From positions 106,328,434 through 106,392,433 of the forward strand of contig NC_088795.1 in NCBI RefSeq assembly GCF_011386835.1: a DNA stretch of 64,000 nucleotides, read 5' to 3'. This document shows, one piece after another, positions 45,729-57,342 of this stretch. Each line of letters opens with the position of its first letter. Positions within the stretch are counted from its first letter, which is position 1. Below the pieces are notes generated by a model. The model searched no databases and had not been told where the DNA came from. It saw only the letters and a program-made list of their open reading frames with translations. This stretch comes from Chrysemys picta bellii. Taxonomy: Eukaryota > Chordata > Testudines > Emydidae. A program made the position numbers and the translations under genes.

Positions 45729-48289
45729 CCATCTCTACATAAATCAAGGGGAAAGACTTTAAAAGTCTCTTTGATATCTCATTTAAGGAATTTATACTTA
45801 CCTAATAGATTATTAGAGAGTTTATTGTGGGGTTTTTTATATTTAACTGAAAACAATGACAAACATCTTCGAAAAACACTTCTAGAGGGGAAACCCCAAA
45901 ATATAACAATGTTATGTATTCTAGTACATGTAATGTATCCTGCCAATGACAAAACACACAGTTGGGGAAAACAAAGAAAATTCACAATGCAGTTTGCTTG
46001 GTGAAGTGACTCTGCACTTAGCATGGTGGCATCAATAACTGTGAACTGTAAATGTAGCTGTTTGTCCAAGCAATTGTGAGTGAGTTTATTAATTCAGTGA
46101 AGATAGGAGGCAGAGGCAGTAGCCTGAGGATATATTCTTCTGTTGACATAGATATTTTATGTGCTGTTTAAGGATTTTCTTCTTCACTTGATCACAACAT
46201 CAGGGATCAGGTTGTCATGCAAGCATCTATTACAACATTGACACCTTCTGCCACAGACTGCAGTGTATTGGTCGGTGTCCCTGATGTACACCACAATGGG
46301 AGGGCCTTTTACCAGTTGAACTATGTATATGTCCAGCCTCTTTTCACATTGTTGATGTAGACCTGGTCGACTACCAATAGCTAGTATTGATGTTGCTTCT
46401 GCCTACCACAAGGCTTCATTTAACCTAGGCGATGGGGGTTTTAAGCCAGTGTTTTCCTTCTCCTAGGTAGGCTGCCTTCCTGGATTGGAGAGCCCCAGCT
46501 GTCCCAAGCTGTCTGGTTATTTTTAAAAGGTATCAGATACCTGCCTTTCACACCGTCTTTTGGGGAAAAAACACCGGTGCCTGTGAAGGCAAGAATTCAA
46601 GGAGTAATTAAAGGAACACAGCAATAATAAAAAATAGGATGAAAATACAACATGCCTGTTTTTCATAAAACTACACCATTATAACAATTTGGGTACCTAG
46701 AAAATCTCATTGTAAGGAATGCTGCTCTTGAGAAAATCCCCATTTAGAGGTCCAATTTGCCAAAACGTTCAGCGGATTATAATAATCATATCTCTTTTCT
46801 GTAACTACTAGTTCCCTTTTTTCACAAATTGTTTCTTAAAGCTGAAAAAAAAGAGTTCTTCTTAAAATGAAAAAGTGAGCTTAACAAAAGGTGTCAGTTT
46901 ACAAAATGTCAGCATCCTTAAAGTGTGGTGACTTAGCTGATTTAAAATTATCATTTTATTATTAATCAATATTATATTACAGTAGTATCCAGAGGCCCAG
47001 TTAGGCAGAATCCCACGGGGGAGGGTACTTTGCAAATAAGCCCATATGAAGACATTGCCCCCAAAGAACTTAAAATGTGAGAAGGTGCAGATTCTAGTTG
47101 CATTAGATTTTCTGGAAGGAACAAATCTGTATAAAATCAATATTTTACAAATCCAGCCTTGTTGTAAGATCAGGAAGGTTATAGGTTACTAGAAGCAGAT
47201 TGTTTTATGTAGTATACAGGAATCAATTGACAAAAAAAAAGTGAATTAGTAAAAGTCAATTTCTTACAATCTCACTTTTGAGTTTGAGAAAATGGATCAC
47301 GGCAGCATAAATGGAAAAAAACAAGAAACAAACTCTTTGATATAAGGCAGAATAGAGCTCATAAGAATCATTTGTTAGGAGTAATTTGCATCACTTTATT
47401 GATCAAACAAGCTGTTGAGAGCAGAGGGATTAGGCTTTTGGCTGATGAATGATTTTTGAAATGTCTGTTGAATCAACTTTAAAAATTATAAACTAGCTCA
47501 AGCACTTAGGGAGAGAACATTGGCTTAGAAGATTAAGTAGTCATATGTTAGTAATATTATCATAAATTGACCTGTTTTAGACCTTAGACATCAGATAAGT
47601 CAGTCAAATAATGGATTAATTGATAGAAGGCTATGATGTTGTTATATTCTATGGGGTAAAAAATAAAATAAAATAAATAGCTTGATACATACCTGGCATG
47701 TTTTACTGAATAGCCTGAAATGCTAGTCTCAAAAGGGACACAATGGGTTAATGCAGTAGCTCGCTTCCTTTGGAGAGAAGTATTCGAATTCACTTTGAGA
47801 CACAAGTAAAACAGAGTGGTCTGATTCTACTCATTGTTGGGCATTTGTCTATATTACATAATTTGTTACAATCTGGCATAATTAGCAGCCTCTTTTCAAT
47901 AGAAAGCCAGGACCAGAAGAGCAGAGGCATTGCAAGTCACGCCTGAAGAGCATTGGCAGAGAAGCATTGGGCAGCTTGTTGTCGGCCACACGTTGGCCAG
48001 AGTTGTCAAACTTGGGTGCCTCAGTATCCAAATTGCTGCATGCCAGCCCAGGTTTGAAAATTTGGGCCATATGTTTAATGAGAGCTATTCTTAGGAAATG
48101 CTTATAACTCTTGCTTTCACATGTACCCAAGTCGCCCACCTTTTTAAAGACAGAAATGAAAGTTGATAGTTATGTGCCTACAGAATATCTTTCATGAAGT
48201 TTGAAAAAGGCCATAAATTGATACATAAAATATATAACTTGTTCATATGTATGGAGAGAGAGAGAGACTTCATGATGTGGTTCTGACAC
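45729..48289. other. Unassigned spacer
   Basis: Mostly AT-rich. About 46200-46560 is GC-richer (GATCAGGTTGTCATGCAAGC, AGACCTGGTCGACTACC) and may be a repeat that I cannot name. No exon or RNA gene recognised. Confidence 0.4.
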
Positions 48290-48968
48290 TGAGGAAGTTC
48301 ACCCAGGTTTTCTCATCACCTGCCCCGTTATCTTGGGTGCCTCTGTTCTGTGCAGCTTTGGCTCAGAGTCCTGACACCAGCAGTGTGCTCACAACACAAT
48401 GGTCTCACCCAGGCTTCCACTAGCCCAGTTACTCCTGGGAGGTTGACCTCCACAAAAAGTCTCCCCAAACCCATCTCTCCTGCAGTCTCTCTCATGGACA
48501 CTCTCAGAAGTTTTTTTGCTGCCTCCAAAGAGGCCATGTACACACCAGCCTGTTAGGTTTGCTGAAGACACACTTACTCCACTATAATAGCACTGTGATG
48601 GTTGGTAGTAAAACTTAGAATAAGTTTATTAACAAAACATAGATTTAAGTGATTTCAAGGAGAGTGAGTGAAATATTTTTTGTTTTAACCCTTTCATAAT
48701 ATACTTTCTAGTATCCAAAACTCAAATGTAGGCAAAGTTATAGCTTGCTAATAGTTTTTTACTCACACACAATTGTTAGCATTCTCTAGCATGATTGGCT
48801 TTCCCAGCCAGGATCCCACCCTCACAGAATCAAAGTGCTGGTTTCTTTGTTCCCTCAGGAGATGAATACCCCAAAGTCTTTCAGCAGTTCCTTATATCCC
48901 AAAGTTTATCTTTGCCTTCAAAATATTGAAGCTCTCCTCCCGGCTTAGCTTTCTGTGACACGCACTCT
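48290..48968. mobile_element. LTR-like repeat fragment (tentative)
   Basis: A C-rich first part (AGTCTCCCCAAACCCATCTC, CTGCAGTCTCTCTCATGG) is followed by an A/T-rich part with AATAAGTTTATTAACAAA and GATTTAAGTGATTTCAAGG. This composition and the ATTTAAGTG(G)TTTCAAG motif are also seen in the family A LTR-like elements at 23.2 and 26.3 kb. No second copy here and no boundary motif could be defined. Confidence 0.45.
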
Positions 48969-49251
48969 GCATACATCTACCCTGTAATTAGACACCCGCA
49001 GCTGACCCATGCCAGCTGACTCAGGCTCAGGGGGCTCAGGCCAAGGGGCTATTTAACTGTAGTGTAGAAGTTTGGCTTGAGCTGCAGCCTGAACTCTGGT
49101 ACCCTCCCACCTTCAGGGTACTAGAGCCCAGGTTCCAGCCTGAGCCCGAACATCTACACTGCAATTAAACATCCCCTTAGCCTGAGTCCCTTAACCCGAG
49201 TCAGGAGGCTTGGGCCAGCCAAAGGGCTTCTAATTGCAGTGTAGACATACC
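48969..49251. mobile_element. Fold-back MITE, family E, copy 2
   Basis: It runs from GCATACATCTACCCTGTAAT to ATTGCAGTGTAGACATACC. The interior mirrors itself around about 49110: GGTACCCTCCCACCTTCAGG followed by GTACTAGAGCCCAGG, and CTGACTCAGGCTCAGG against GAGTCCCTTAACCCGAGTC. It shares ends and interior with 43621-43899. Confidence 0.75.
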
Positions 49252-49800
49252 TTCTGACAGCCATGATAAAGCTCCTGTATCTAGCTGTGCAAGGTATCAA
49301 GGTAATGAGCTTTCCATTTTTATATAAAGAAAACATGTCACTGGTCCAGGCTTGAACCTTACCTTGTTTGTGGCCCAAAAGGGTTATCTGGGGGTGGGGG
49401 GAATAGAGTGGGAAGAGGGAAGAAGGGTGAAATATTTCACCCAATAGGTTGGTTTTAATATGAAAAGTGGATGTCTGAAGCTGGTCAGTGGTTTGAGATA
49501 TTCGGAAAAGCGGGTAGACAGCAAGTGAGGTAGTCAAAGATGCAAGACATATAATCTATCATAAGATTCCCCCGTATTTCCTGTGAAGATCACCACCATA
49601 TACATGATGTAAACACAACCCTACTCGTTCAGTCTATATTATACAATGCCAGTACAGGTAAAATTTCAACATTACAATTGTAGATTAAGTGTTTATAATT
49701 AAGAAATTTAGGTCTGTTCTTTTTTAAATCCTTGATTTGTTTTGTTCATCTGACTTGTGCATCAGCTTGCCAGGAACAAAGTAATCATTTAACTAAGAAA
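49252..49800. other. Unassigned spacer
   Basis: No gene or element. The 127-codon minus frame at 49537-49154 overlaps the MITE and has no domain. Confidence 0.45.
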
Positions 49801-50064
49801 ACATAAGAATGGCCATGCTGGGTCAGACCAAAGGCCCATCTAGCACAGTATCCTGTCTTCTGACTGTGGCCAGTGCCAAGTGAGATTGAGGGAATTGAAC
49901 AGAACAGGTGATCATCAAGTGCTCCATCCCCTGTCGCCCATTCCCAGCTTCTGGCAAACGGAGTCTAGGGACACCATCCCTGTCTATCCTAGCTAATAGC
50001 CATTGATGGACCTATCCTCCACGAATGTATCTATTTCTATTTTGAACCCTGTTAGAGCCTTCAC
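49801..50064 (-). mobile_element. CR1 LINE 3' end
   Basis: On the minus strand the sequence ends GGTCTGACCCAGCATGGCCA and TTCTTATGT, with GATAGGTCCATCAATGGCTA and CTGGGAATGGGCGACAGGGG upstream. These match the 3' regions of the CR1 fragments at 4.5-5.4 kb and 56.9-57.3 kb. The copy is heavily 5'-truncated, as is usual for CR1. An A-rich run (50065-50090) adjoins it. Confidence 0.9.
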
Positions 50065-53000
50065 AAAAAAAACAAAAAACAAAAAAAAACAATTTTGCTC
50101 AAGTTATCCAACTAATTATTTATTTTCTAAATAAGCGATAACTTAAATAAAACAAATGAGTCTTTAAGACCCTGATCCTGCAACCACTTAGGTGTGAGCT
50201 TAACTTCACTCACAAGAGTAGTTCCCTTGAGCCCATGGTTAAAATTAAGCATGTGTGTAAATATTTTTGGGTTCAGGGTATTAGATGCATATCACCATAG
50301 GATGGTGACATCACTGATATGGGCATACATCCTCTTGGGTCACCTTTCCATCGTACAGTTGAGAGCAGGGAAAGAGGAAGATGTTAGTGGCTGGAATTGG
50401 AATTGTCTCCATCCCTCACTCACTATTGTGATCCCCCTTCAGTATTTTAGTCTGCATTTATATGTTTCTTGTGTGGCTTGGACAATGAGTCCAGTATTAT
50501 TATCCTCTCTCAGGCAAATCTCCCAGTGACATCAGTGGGCTCTTTGCTCATGTAGGGACTGCAGAATCAAGCCCATAAATAGGTCATCTTCAACTTGAGT
50601 CACGTTAAATATCAGTATCTCTGTATCAGAGGGAAAGATATGAAGGAAAAAGTGGAAAACCATTTCCCTGTACCTTTCCACACTCCTGTGAGGTGCAGAA
50701 AGATATAACAAAGGTTGGAATTTATTCTTCTTTGTTTTATGATCACAATAAAGGAACCCACACCTACTCCTATTACCATAAAATTCCAATCACTCATACA
50801 GTTGTGAATATTTCTGCTCCCAGAAGGGGAGCCCACCTTGTATGGCATGCTCTCATTCTGTCACATAAAAAGAATTAAAATATTCTGATTACAGCTAAAT
50901 AAGCAAAAAACACCATCCCCTTTCTTTTAGAATTTGCTTCACTCCTCTGTTCAGAGCGTCCCACAGAGGCCACCAAAAATGGCTTGCCCCTCCTACAATC
51001 TGGCTGACAAATGATTCTCATCCTTTAGTACAGAAAGGCAATCCTGTATAAGGCCGTATGGCTCCAGAGGTCCGCCAGGTGATCAGACTGAACGAGCCAT
51101 GTGAAAGACAATGCCTCTCCTCCACTTATGTGACCAGAAAGAATATCCCCACCCTCCCTTACATAAGCACAGGTGTGGCAAATTGTATATTTGAGGTGAT
51201 TCCTAGGCATTTGCATTGTCAGTTTCCGTTTTCCAAAGTAACTTCCGCCTATCGAGTAGCATAGATTATTTCTGTAACAGGATTCCATTGTTTAGGCTAC
51301 TTAGAGTAATCATGTAATCCTGGAAGAATAGATCCACATATCATCTACTGATAGGTACAGTCTTTCAACCCTTCAGTGGTTAAGAAATGGATCATCCCAG
51401 CTACCTTGGATTGATGGGATTGGCTCATGATGGGTACCAATCTCCCCCCAAAATACTGGGAGCATTATTGACATGAATAGCTTTAATTAGCGTAGCAGGC
51501 CTCATTTGTAGCCTTACCATCATATTGGTACTTGGGCATAGTCAGACTAGATGATCATAGTGCTCCCTTCTGGACTTAGACTCTATTAATCTGTATAGTT
51601 CTCTTCACTACATGTACATATGACAAAGAACAGAGGAGCAGCAGTACGGGCAAATGAAGCATTCCCCCATTTGCAGTTGCCAGGAGTTCTGTCTGCCAGT
51701 GTAGCCAGGATTTACATATCTATTTGGGAATGTCACAGTCTTTTCTGTCATTTCAAATAAAATTCATGAGACCATGTTATCAATATGTTCCCTGAACAAC
51801 TTCAAAATGCTGCTGATCTAGTCTGCTGTTTGTGTGTTTTACATCATGGACAGAGGCCCAAATGTGGCTATCATACAGTACAAAGACAAGTGGCAGAGGC
51901 TGGAAACACTTGGATTAATGGAAGTGTAGATCAAATTCAGAAGCAGTAATAAAACTACTTTTTATTGCAGTTGTCCATCCCTCCTCTTCCCTCTAGAAAT
52001 AAAAAATAATTCATAGCATTCTCACCTAAGCATGATTTTTTTGCATTAGCAACCTGGTGGGGACCAAACCATAGTTTCAACACAGTAGAGACAGGACTGC
52101 ACAGTATGTGATCTGTGAGAGGTAATATATACAGTGGGGACAAGCATTAACTGTCACACACTGAAAGGGCTTGGGCAATTTCTTTCAATTCTAAGATCTC
52201 CATATTTGGCTATAATTTTTTCATATATTTGTGATGAGAAAATAACTCAAAGGAAATCTGACTAGTGCCTGTTATGAGACAACACATCCTGTGATAAGCC
52301 TCTCTCCCAAATGCATCCATTCTGTGTCCATTCAACACATGCACTTAAAATACAATTAAAAATGTATTAGATACCCAAGATGTTTTGCTGGAATTCAAAC
52401 TCATTTCCTTCTATTTAAATGACATACCCTGGATACTGGGCGCTGATATCTATACACCTTCCTTATCCCATCTAATGAGGTCCAAACTTAATTAATAGTA
52501 CTGTCTGGTAACATATCATTAAGAGACACACACAGAAAAAATAACTATCTTAAAAAACAATAGAGTCAAGGAGCATTAGAGATAAGATATTTATTTCACA
52601 CAACATACTAGGACATGCTATACTGCGTGAATATGAAAAAATGTAGATTGGACAAAACTGCTGAAAACTACCTAAAGGGGTTATTAATGATGACGGGAAA
52701 TAGTTACAAAGGAAAATATAAAGGTACATCTAATAAAACATACATAATTAATCTCTTTGGAATCCCATCTAGATCTCTGTGTCTCCGTGAAGACAACTAC
52801 ATGGGTGCTTCTAGTTTGTATGATTAGATTCACCCTCACTCCTATTCCTTTCTCTGGCAAAATCCCAGTCAAGGAACACATCTGTCAGCCATTCCAGGTT
52901 GAGCTTGTAATTGGGACACAAGTAGTGAAATGTTATCTTGCTGTTTAAATAAGCCATTTTGCAAGATGAGAGATTGAAAGCAAAGTCCACTGATAAAACT

Positions 53001-53399
53001 TACATTACCCAGAAACCCTGGGAGCAAGGTAACATGACACTTTGGTATAAATCCTTACATCAACCTCCTACACTATAGTTTTCACCACGTGTCTCATTTC
53101 CCCAGATGCTGTGCCACTTTTTGCAGCTCCTGCTCATGCCATTACTCCATACACAGCTAGCTCAGAATCTAACACTTAATGTTTGAAGTGTTTATTACAT
53201 GCAATAATAAGAATATAGCAGTAGGGATATACTATTGACCACGTGACCAGGATAATGGTGGTGACTGTAAAATGCTCAGGGTAATTAGAGAGGCTATAAA
53301 AATAAAAAAAAACCTCAATAATAATGGGGGATTTTCTGTCTATACTGAAAGAAGGACAGGAGACATTTGACATGGGTTTAATCAGGCTGCACCTTTACT
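50065..53399. other. Unassigned spacer with two small old repeats
   Basis: About 50170-50280 and 50505-50575 hold degenerate ancient repeat pieces (GACCCTGATCCTGCAACC; GTAGGGACTGCAGAATCAAG). 51532-51595 is listed separately. The rest is AT-rich without recognised content. Confidence 0.45.
51532..51595 (+). mobile_element. Short CR1-type 3' tail
   Basis: GCATAGTCAGACTAGATGAT, CATAGTGCTCCCTTCTGGAC and TTAGACTCTATTAATCTGTA together match the last bases of a CR1-type LINE (…GACTAGATGA…CCCTTCTGG…TCTATGA). Only the tail is present. Confidence 0.7.
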
Positions 53400-56300
53400 A
53401 TTAGATGTCTAGGACTACCTGGCAGATAAAAGTCTACAGTACATGTAACCCAATGTTTTTCCGTAATTACCTGGGGGCTTTTACCAGTCCTTCCCCCCAC
53501 ATCTTTCCCATCAAATTCCCTCCTGAAAATGTATTGCTGGGACTTTACCATATCTCAGGGCGGAGGGGGTGTTCCCACCAGCTTCCCCTCTTTTTCCATC
53601 CAGGTCCCTCCAGCAAGTCCATTGCCGGGACCTTACCATCCACCCCTGTCATAGGAGGGCTACGGTGGGCTATAAGAATGGGTGGTTGGCTCCCTGCCGT
53701 ACCAATCATAGGAGTCCCCAACGGCCCCAATTTGTTCCTTTAATGTACACTTCTTTTTAAGTCCTTTTCCAAGCCATTTATCCAGTCACTGTATACCTGT
53801 CCTATGGAGTACCTGCACTGGACAGCCCCCCAAAGGAGGCACCAGTAATTGGCTTGGCTGCCCCTCCCCATACCCAGTCGGGTTCCCAGACATCTTTTAC
53901 TGCCCCCTGCTTTTTTATTGGCCAAAACAAATGGACTCCCAGGCTTTACAGGGGACCCCCATACTCCCTGAATAATGTGGTGCCCCAGAGTGCACAAATT
54001 GCTGGGCCTTTATGATCCCAAGGGATTTGGCCACCCCCCTGTTAGAATCTGTCAAGGCTTGTCCATCCGGGTGGCGTTCCATGGCTCTCAGCCAGACCAT
54101 GCATGAAGGCATGTGTGACAACATGGATTTGAATGAAGTCCCTTCTTGTTTTGGGCAGTTTTTGAACTACTTTACACATTCCCAAATAGTGTTCTCCAAT
54201 GTGTGCCACATTATGTTAGTGACTGCTAATTGGCCCCTCAGCACACAGCAGTGGCATGAGCTGGTCCCATAACATGCTTCTCCTTCCATGCCAACACAGC
54301 CTTGCCTCATCCTGGACCCCACTTCCCAACCCTTAAGGCCACTAGGATATCTGCCTGTGTGCATAAGAAAAACAATCCAAACCAGCTCATGGATCCACAC
54401 CACCTCATCCATGGCTGGTCTGCCCGCATCTGGAATGGCATGACAACACATTAATGGCGAGTGACCACCCGAGGTTGCACACCATATTGTATGCTTCCAA
54501 ATGCTAATGCCCAATTGTTAGAATTGCCTGTGCCCCTGTACCCCACTGCACCACAGCTGTTGTGGCCCCTGATTACGAATGACTGAGCAACCCTTGAGTG
54601 AAGACTGCTGTGTGGATATGGATAACCTATTAGCCCCACTGACAAATGTAACAGCCGGGAGGCGATTCCAAGATTGTTGAGGACGCCAGTTGACAGTTGC
54701 CCATGACCCCATGTTCTGCAGCATCTGTTGCTGTGTAATGGGCCATTCAGTGACCAGCCTTTCCGCTCCTGTAATTACATGATTTTGTTAAGACTTTTCC
54801 CATAGCACTGCCATTGGAAAGGCAGCAGTGGATCTCCATACTATAAGGGTAACCATCCAACCCCCAAGCTCCATGTAGCTACCGTAATTTACTCAGGTTG
54901 TTGGCTGGCTCCTGGTGCCAGCTTCAAAACCTGTTATGCAAAAGTGAGGCAAAGCAACTGCTATGCTAGTGTAAACCCACGAAATGCAATAAAGTAATGG
55001 ATATTATCCTGGAGCCTATTTGATGACCAAGCCCCAGGAGATAAACCTGCACATTTTCTGCAGTCCATTGTGTGATGGGCCCTGCTACCCTGTCTTCACC
55101 TGATTCCTGTAGAATCCCATGGGTTTTTGTTTAGTTTTTTTTAGTCTTGTTTTTTTTTTTAAACCACATAGTCCCAACCACACCCGTGTCTTTTAACATT
55201 TTTACTTGATCACGCTCTACATATCCCATACACGCCCATGACTCATAGTGGTTTTGTGTGACTGTGTATTATTTATAGTCCCCATCAACAGACTACTAAA
55301 CCCACAGAAAGGTGCCCCCATCTGCTTTATAAAGGCACTGCCAAATACAGAACCTTAACATCTCCATCTGAACTGGAAATGGTGCCCTTGCCAACCTGTA
55401 GGTGACACTTGATTTGATCCCTATGCTGGTTCCCCCCTGGGGTCCTTTTCATACCGCTGTAGCATGAACACCTGAATGTGCCCCAAAACGTAATGTGCAA
55501 ATATGCCTGCACTGATAGTTGTATGAACCTTTCAGAAGCCTGCACCCAATGCCACATACATTTGTTGCTGCCCTGACACCACCTCATCAGCATTGTCCTC
55601 ACGGCTTGTAATCAGTTGGGAGGAATGAACATCAATGCTCCGGGCAATCCTGAATCCTTTGGAAACCTAAATGCTGTGACGACAACCTTAGAAACAGCAG
55701 TCTTAACCACTTGCATGAAAATTCCTGCTGACTGAGGTAGAAGTTTGGTTCCTTTGGAGTCCCCCAAGCCATGAACTTTGGGGTGGGAGGACTGCCTTTG
55801 CTAACGGAACAGGAACCCCCCCCCCCCGGGGGCTCCTCTGCCCCTAGCCTAGCACCAGCCCCATGCCCCCAGTTGCATGGCTACTCCCCTGACTGCCACT
55901 AACTCCCATAACCACAACCCCATCATATATGCCCTGTGCAGCCTTTGAATCCCCTCGCTCTTCCCCAGTGCTAGTGCTGAGCCTGACAGAAAGGGGAAGA
56001 AGTGAAAATTCCCTGGGTGCGCCCCAAGCGAACACCTAAAATCAGCCCTTAACCCAATTATCACAGCTCCGTCGTTGGGTGGAGAGGGGGGTGGCTTTGC
56101 TGTATCCCTTCTCCTCCCACCTATATCCCATGCCAGCATGTTCCTTAGTGCTGACTAACCAGGTAACTCCCCCTCCCCTTTTTTGTTGTGCTTCCACATG
56201 AAGCCTGCTGTCCCCTGCCCTCAGCAGGAAAATTTGAAACATGATTCCTGTCCCTCTTGATCTGCCCCTACACTGCTTAAAGTCCTGCCTCCACAGGGTG

Positions 56301-56800
56301 CCGAGCTGAGCAAAATTGCCCCTTCCCATTCTCTACCCCTAGCAGCGGGAGTTGAGGGGGGGACCCTCCCTGCCTTGTGCCCCTACCCAGGGAATGAATG
56401 AGACTGCAGGCTGCCTTGCTAGCCATATCCCCCGACTTCCTTCCCTTGTGGAGCTACTCTCAGGTGCCTGCTTCACCCTACACCAGCCAGAGGAAGGGAT
56501 AAATTACCTCCCTTCCCTCTTTCTTACTGTTTTGCTTCCACATGTAACCATGTGGCTAAGACCTGCTGCACTGCTGTGTTGCCTCCTGCTTCAGACTGCT
56601 CCATGTAAAAGGGAAGATCCCGGCCCAGGGCCTAGAGGGTGACTCAGCAACCACGCTGACCCTTTTTGCAGCAGTTTTCATCTCTCCCCCCACGCCAGCC
56701 ATAAAGCACTGTTCCCTTCATTCAGCAATCCAGCCAAATACCCCCCAGCTTAAAGGTGCAGGGAGGTCATTTCAACTATCCCCACATTGACTGGGTACAT
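53400..56800 (-). other. Unidentified GC- and pyrimidine-rich block with decayed minus-strand frames
   Basis: This 3.4-kb block differs sharply from its AT-rich surroundings and is C/T-rich on the plus strand. The minus strand keeps several long but broken frames, best at 54645-54167 and 53997-53545. Adjacent frames appear to continue each other across single-base shifts, as in an old pseudogene or retroelement body. I see no reverse-transcriptase YxDD motif, no zinc knuckle, no integrase motif and no flanking direct repeats that would define LTRs. Possible origins are a degraded endogenous retrovirus segment, a large DNA transposon or a pseudogene. I do not assign a function. Confidence 0.4.
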
Positions 56801-56883
56801 GTTGCCCTAGGATGGTATGCAGAGATAAAGTTTCTGGATACCATATATCACTGTTTTTGGAGCAGCTAGTCAATATAGGTAAA

Positions 56884-57342
56884 AAAAAATCTTGACTGCT
56901 GTGGAGAAAGTGAATAAGGAAATGTTATTTACTCCTATAACCCAAAAACTTGTGGTCACACAATGAATGAATAGGCAGCAGGTTTAAAACAAAAGGAAGT
57001 ACTTCACACAATGCACCGTCAACTTGTGGAACTCTTTTCCAGGGTATGTTATGTAGGCCAAAATTATAACACGATTCAAAGAAGAACTAGATACGTTCAT
57101 TGAGAATAGATCCATTAATGGCTAGTAGACAGGATGGGCAGGGATGCAACACCAGGCTCTGAGTGTCCCTAGCCTCTGTTTGCCAGAAGCTGGGAATGGG
57201 CGACAGGGGATGGATCACTTGATGATTGCCTGTTCTCTTCATTCCCTCTGAAACACCTGGCATTGACCACTGTCAAAAGACAGGACACTGGGCTAGATGG
57301 AATATTGGTCTGACACAGTATGGCCATTTTTATGTTCTTATG
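56884..57342 (+). mobile_element. CR1 LINE 3' fragment
   Basis: GGAGAAAGTGAATAAGGAAA, GGCAGCAGGTTTAAAACAAA and GAAGCTGGGAATGGGCGACA lead to the 3' tail ATTGGTCTGACACAGTATGG and TTATGTTCTTATG. It is collinear with the CR1 at 4.5-5.4 kb from about 4980 onward. Frames are broken. Confidence 0.92.

Noticed and set aside
45430..46004. Frames of 105 and 160 codons with Lys or Phe runs
   Set aside because: They read through the hAT MITE and its A tract.
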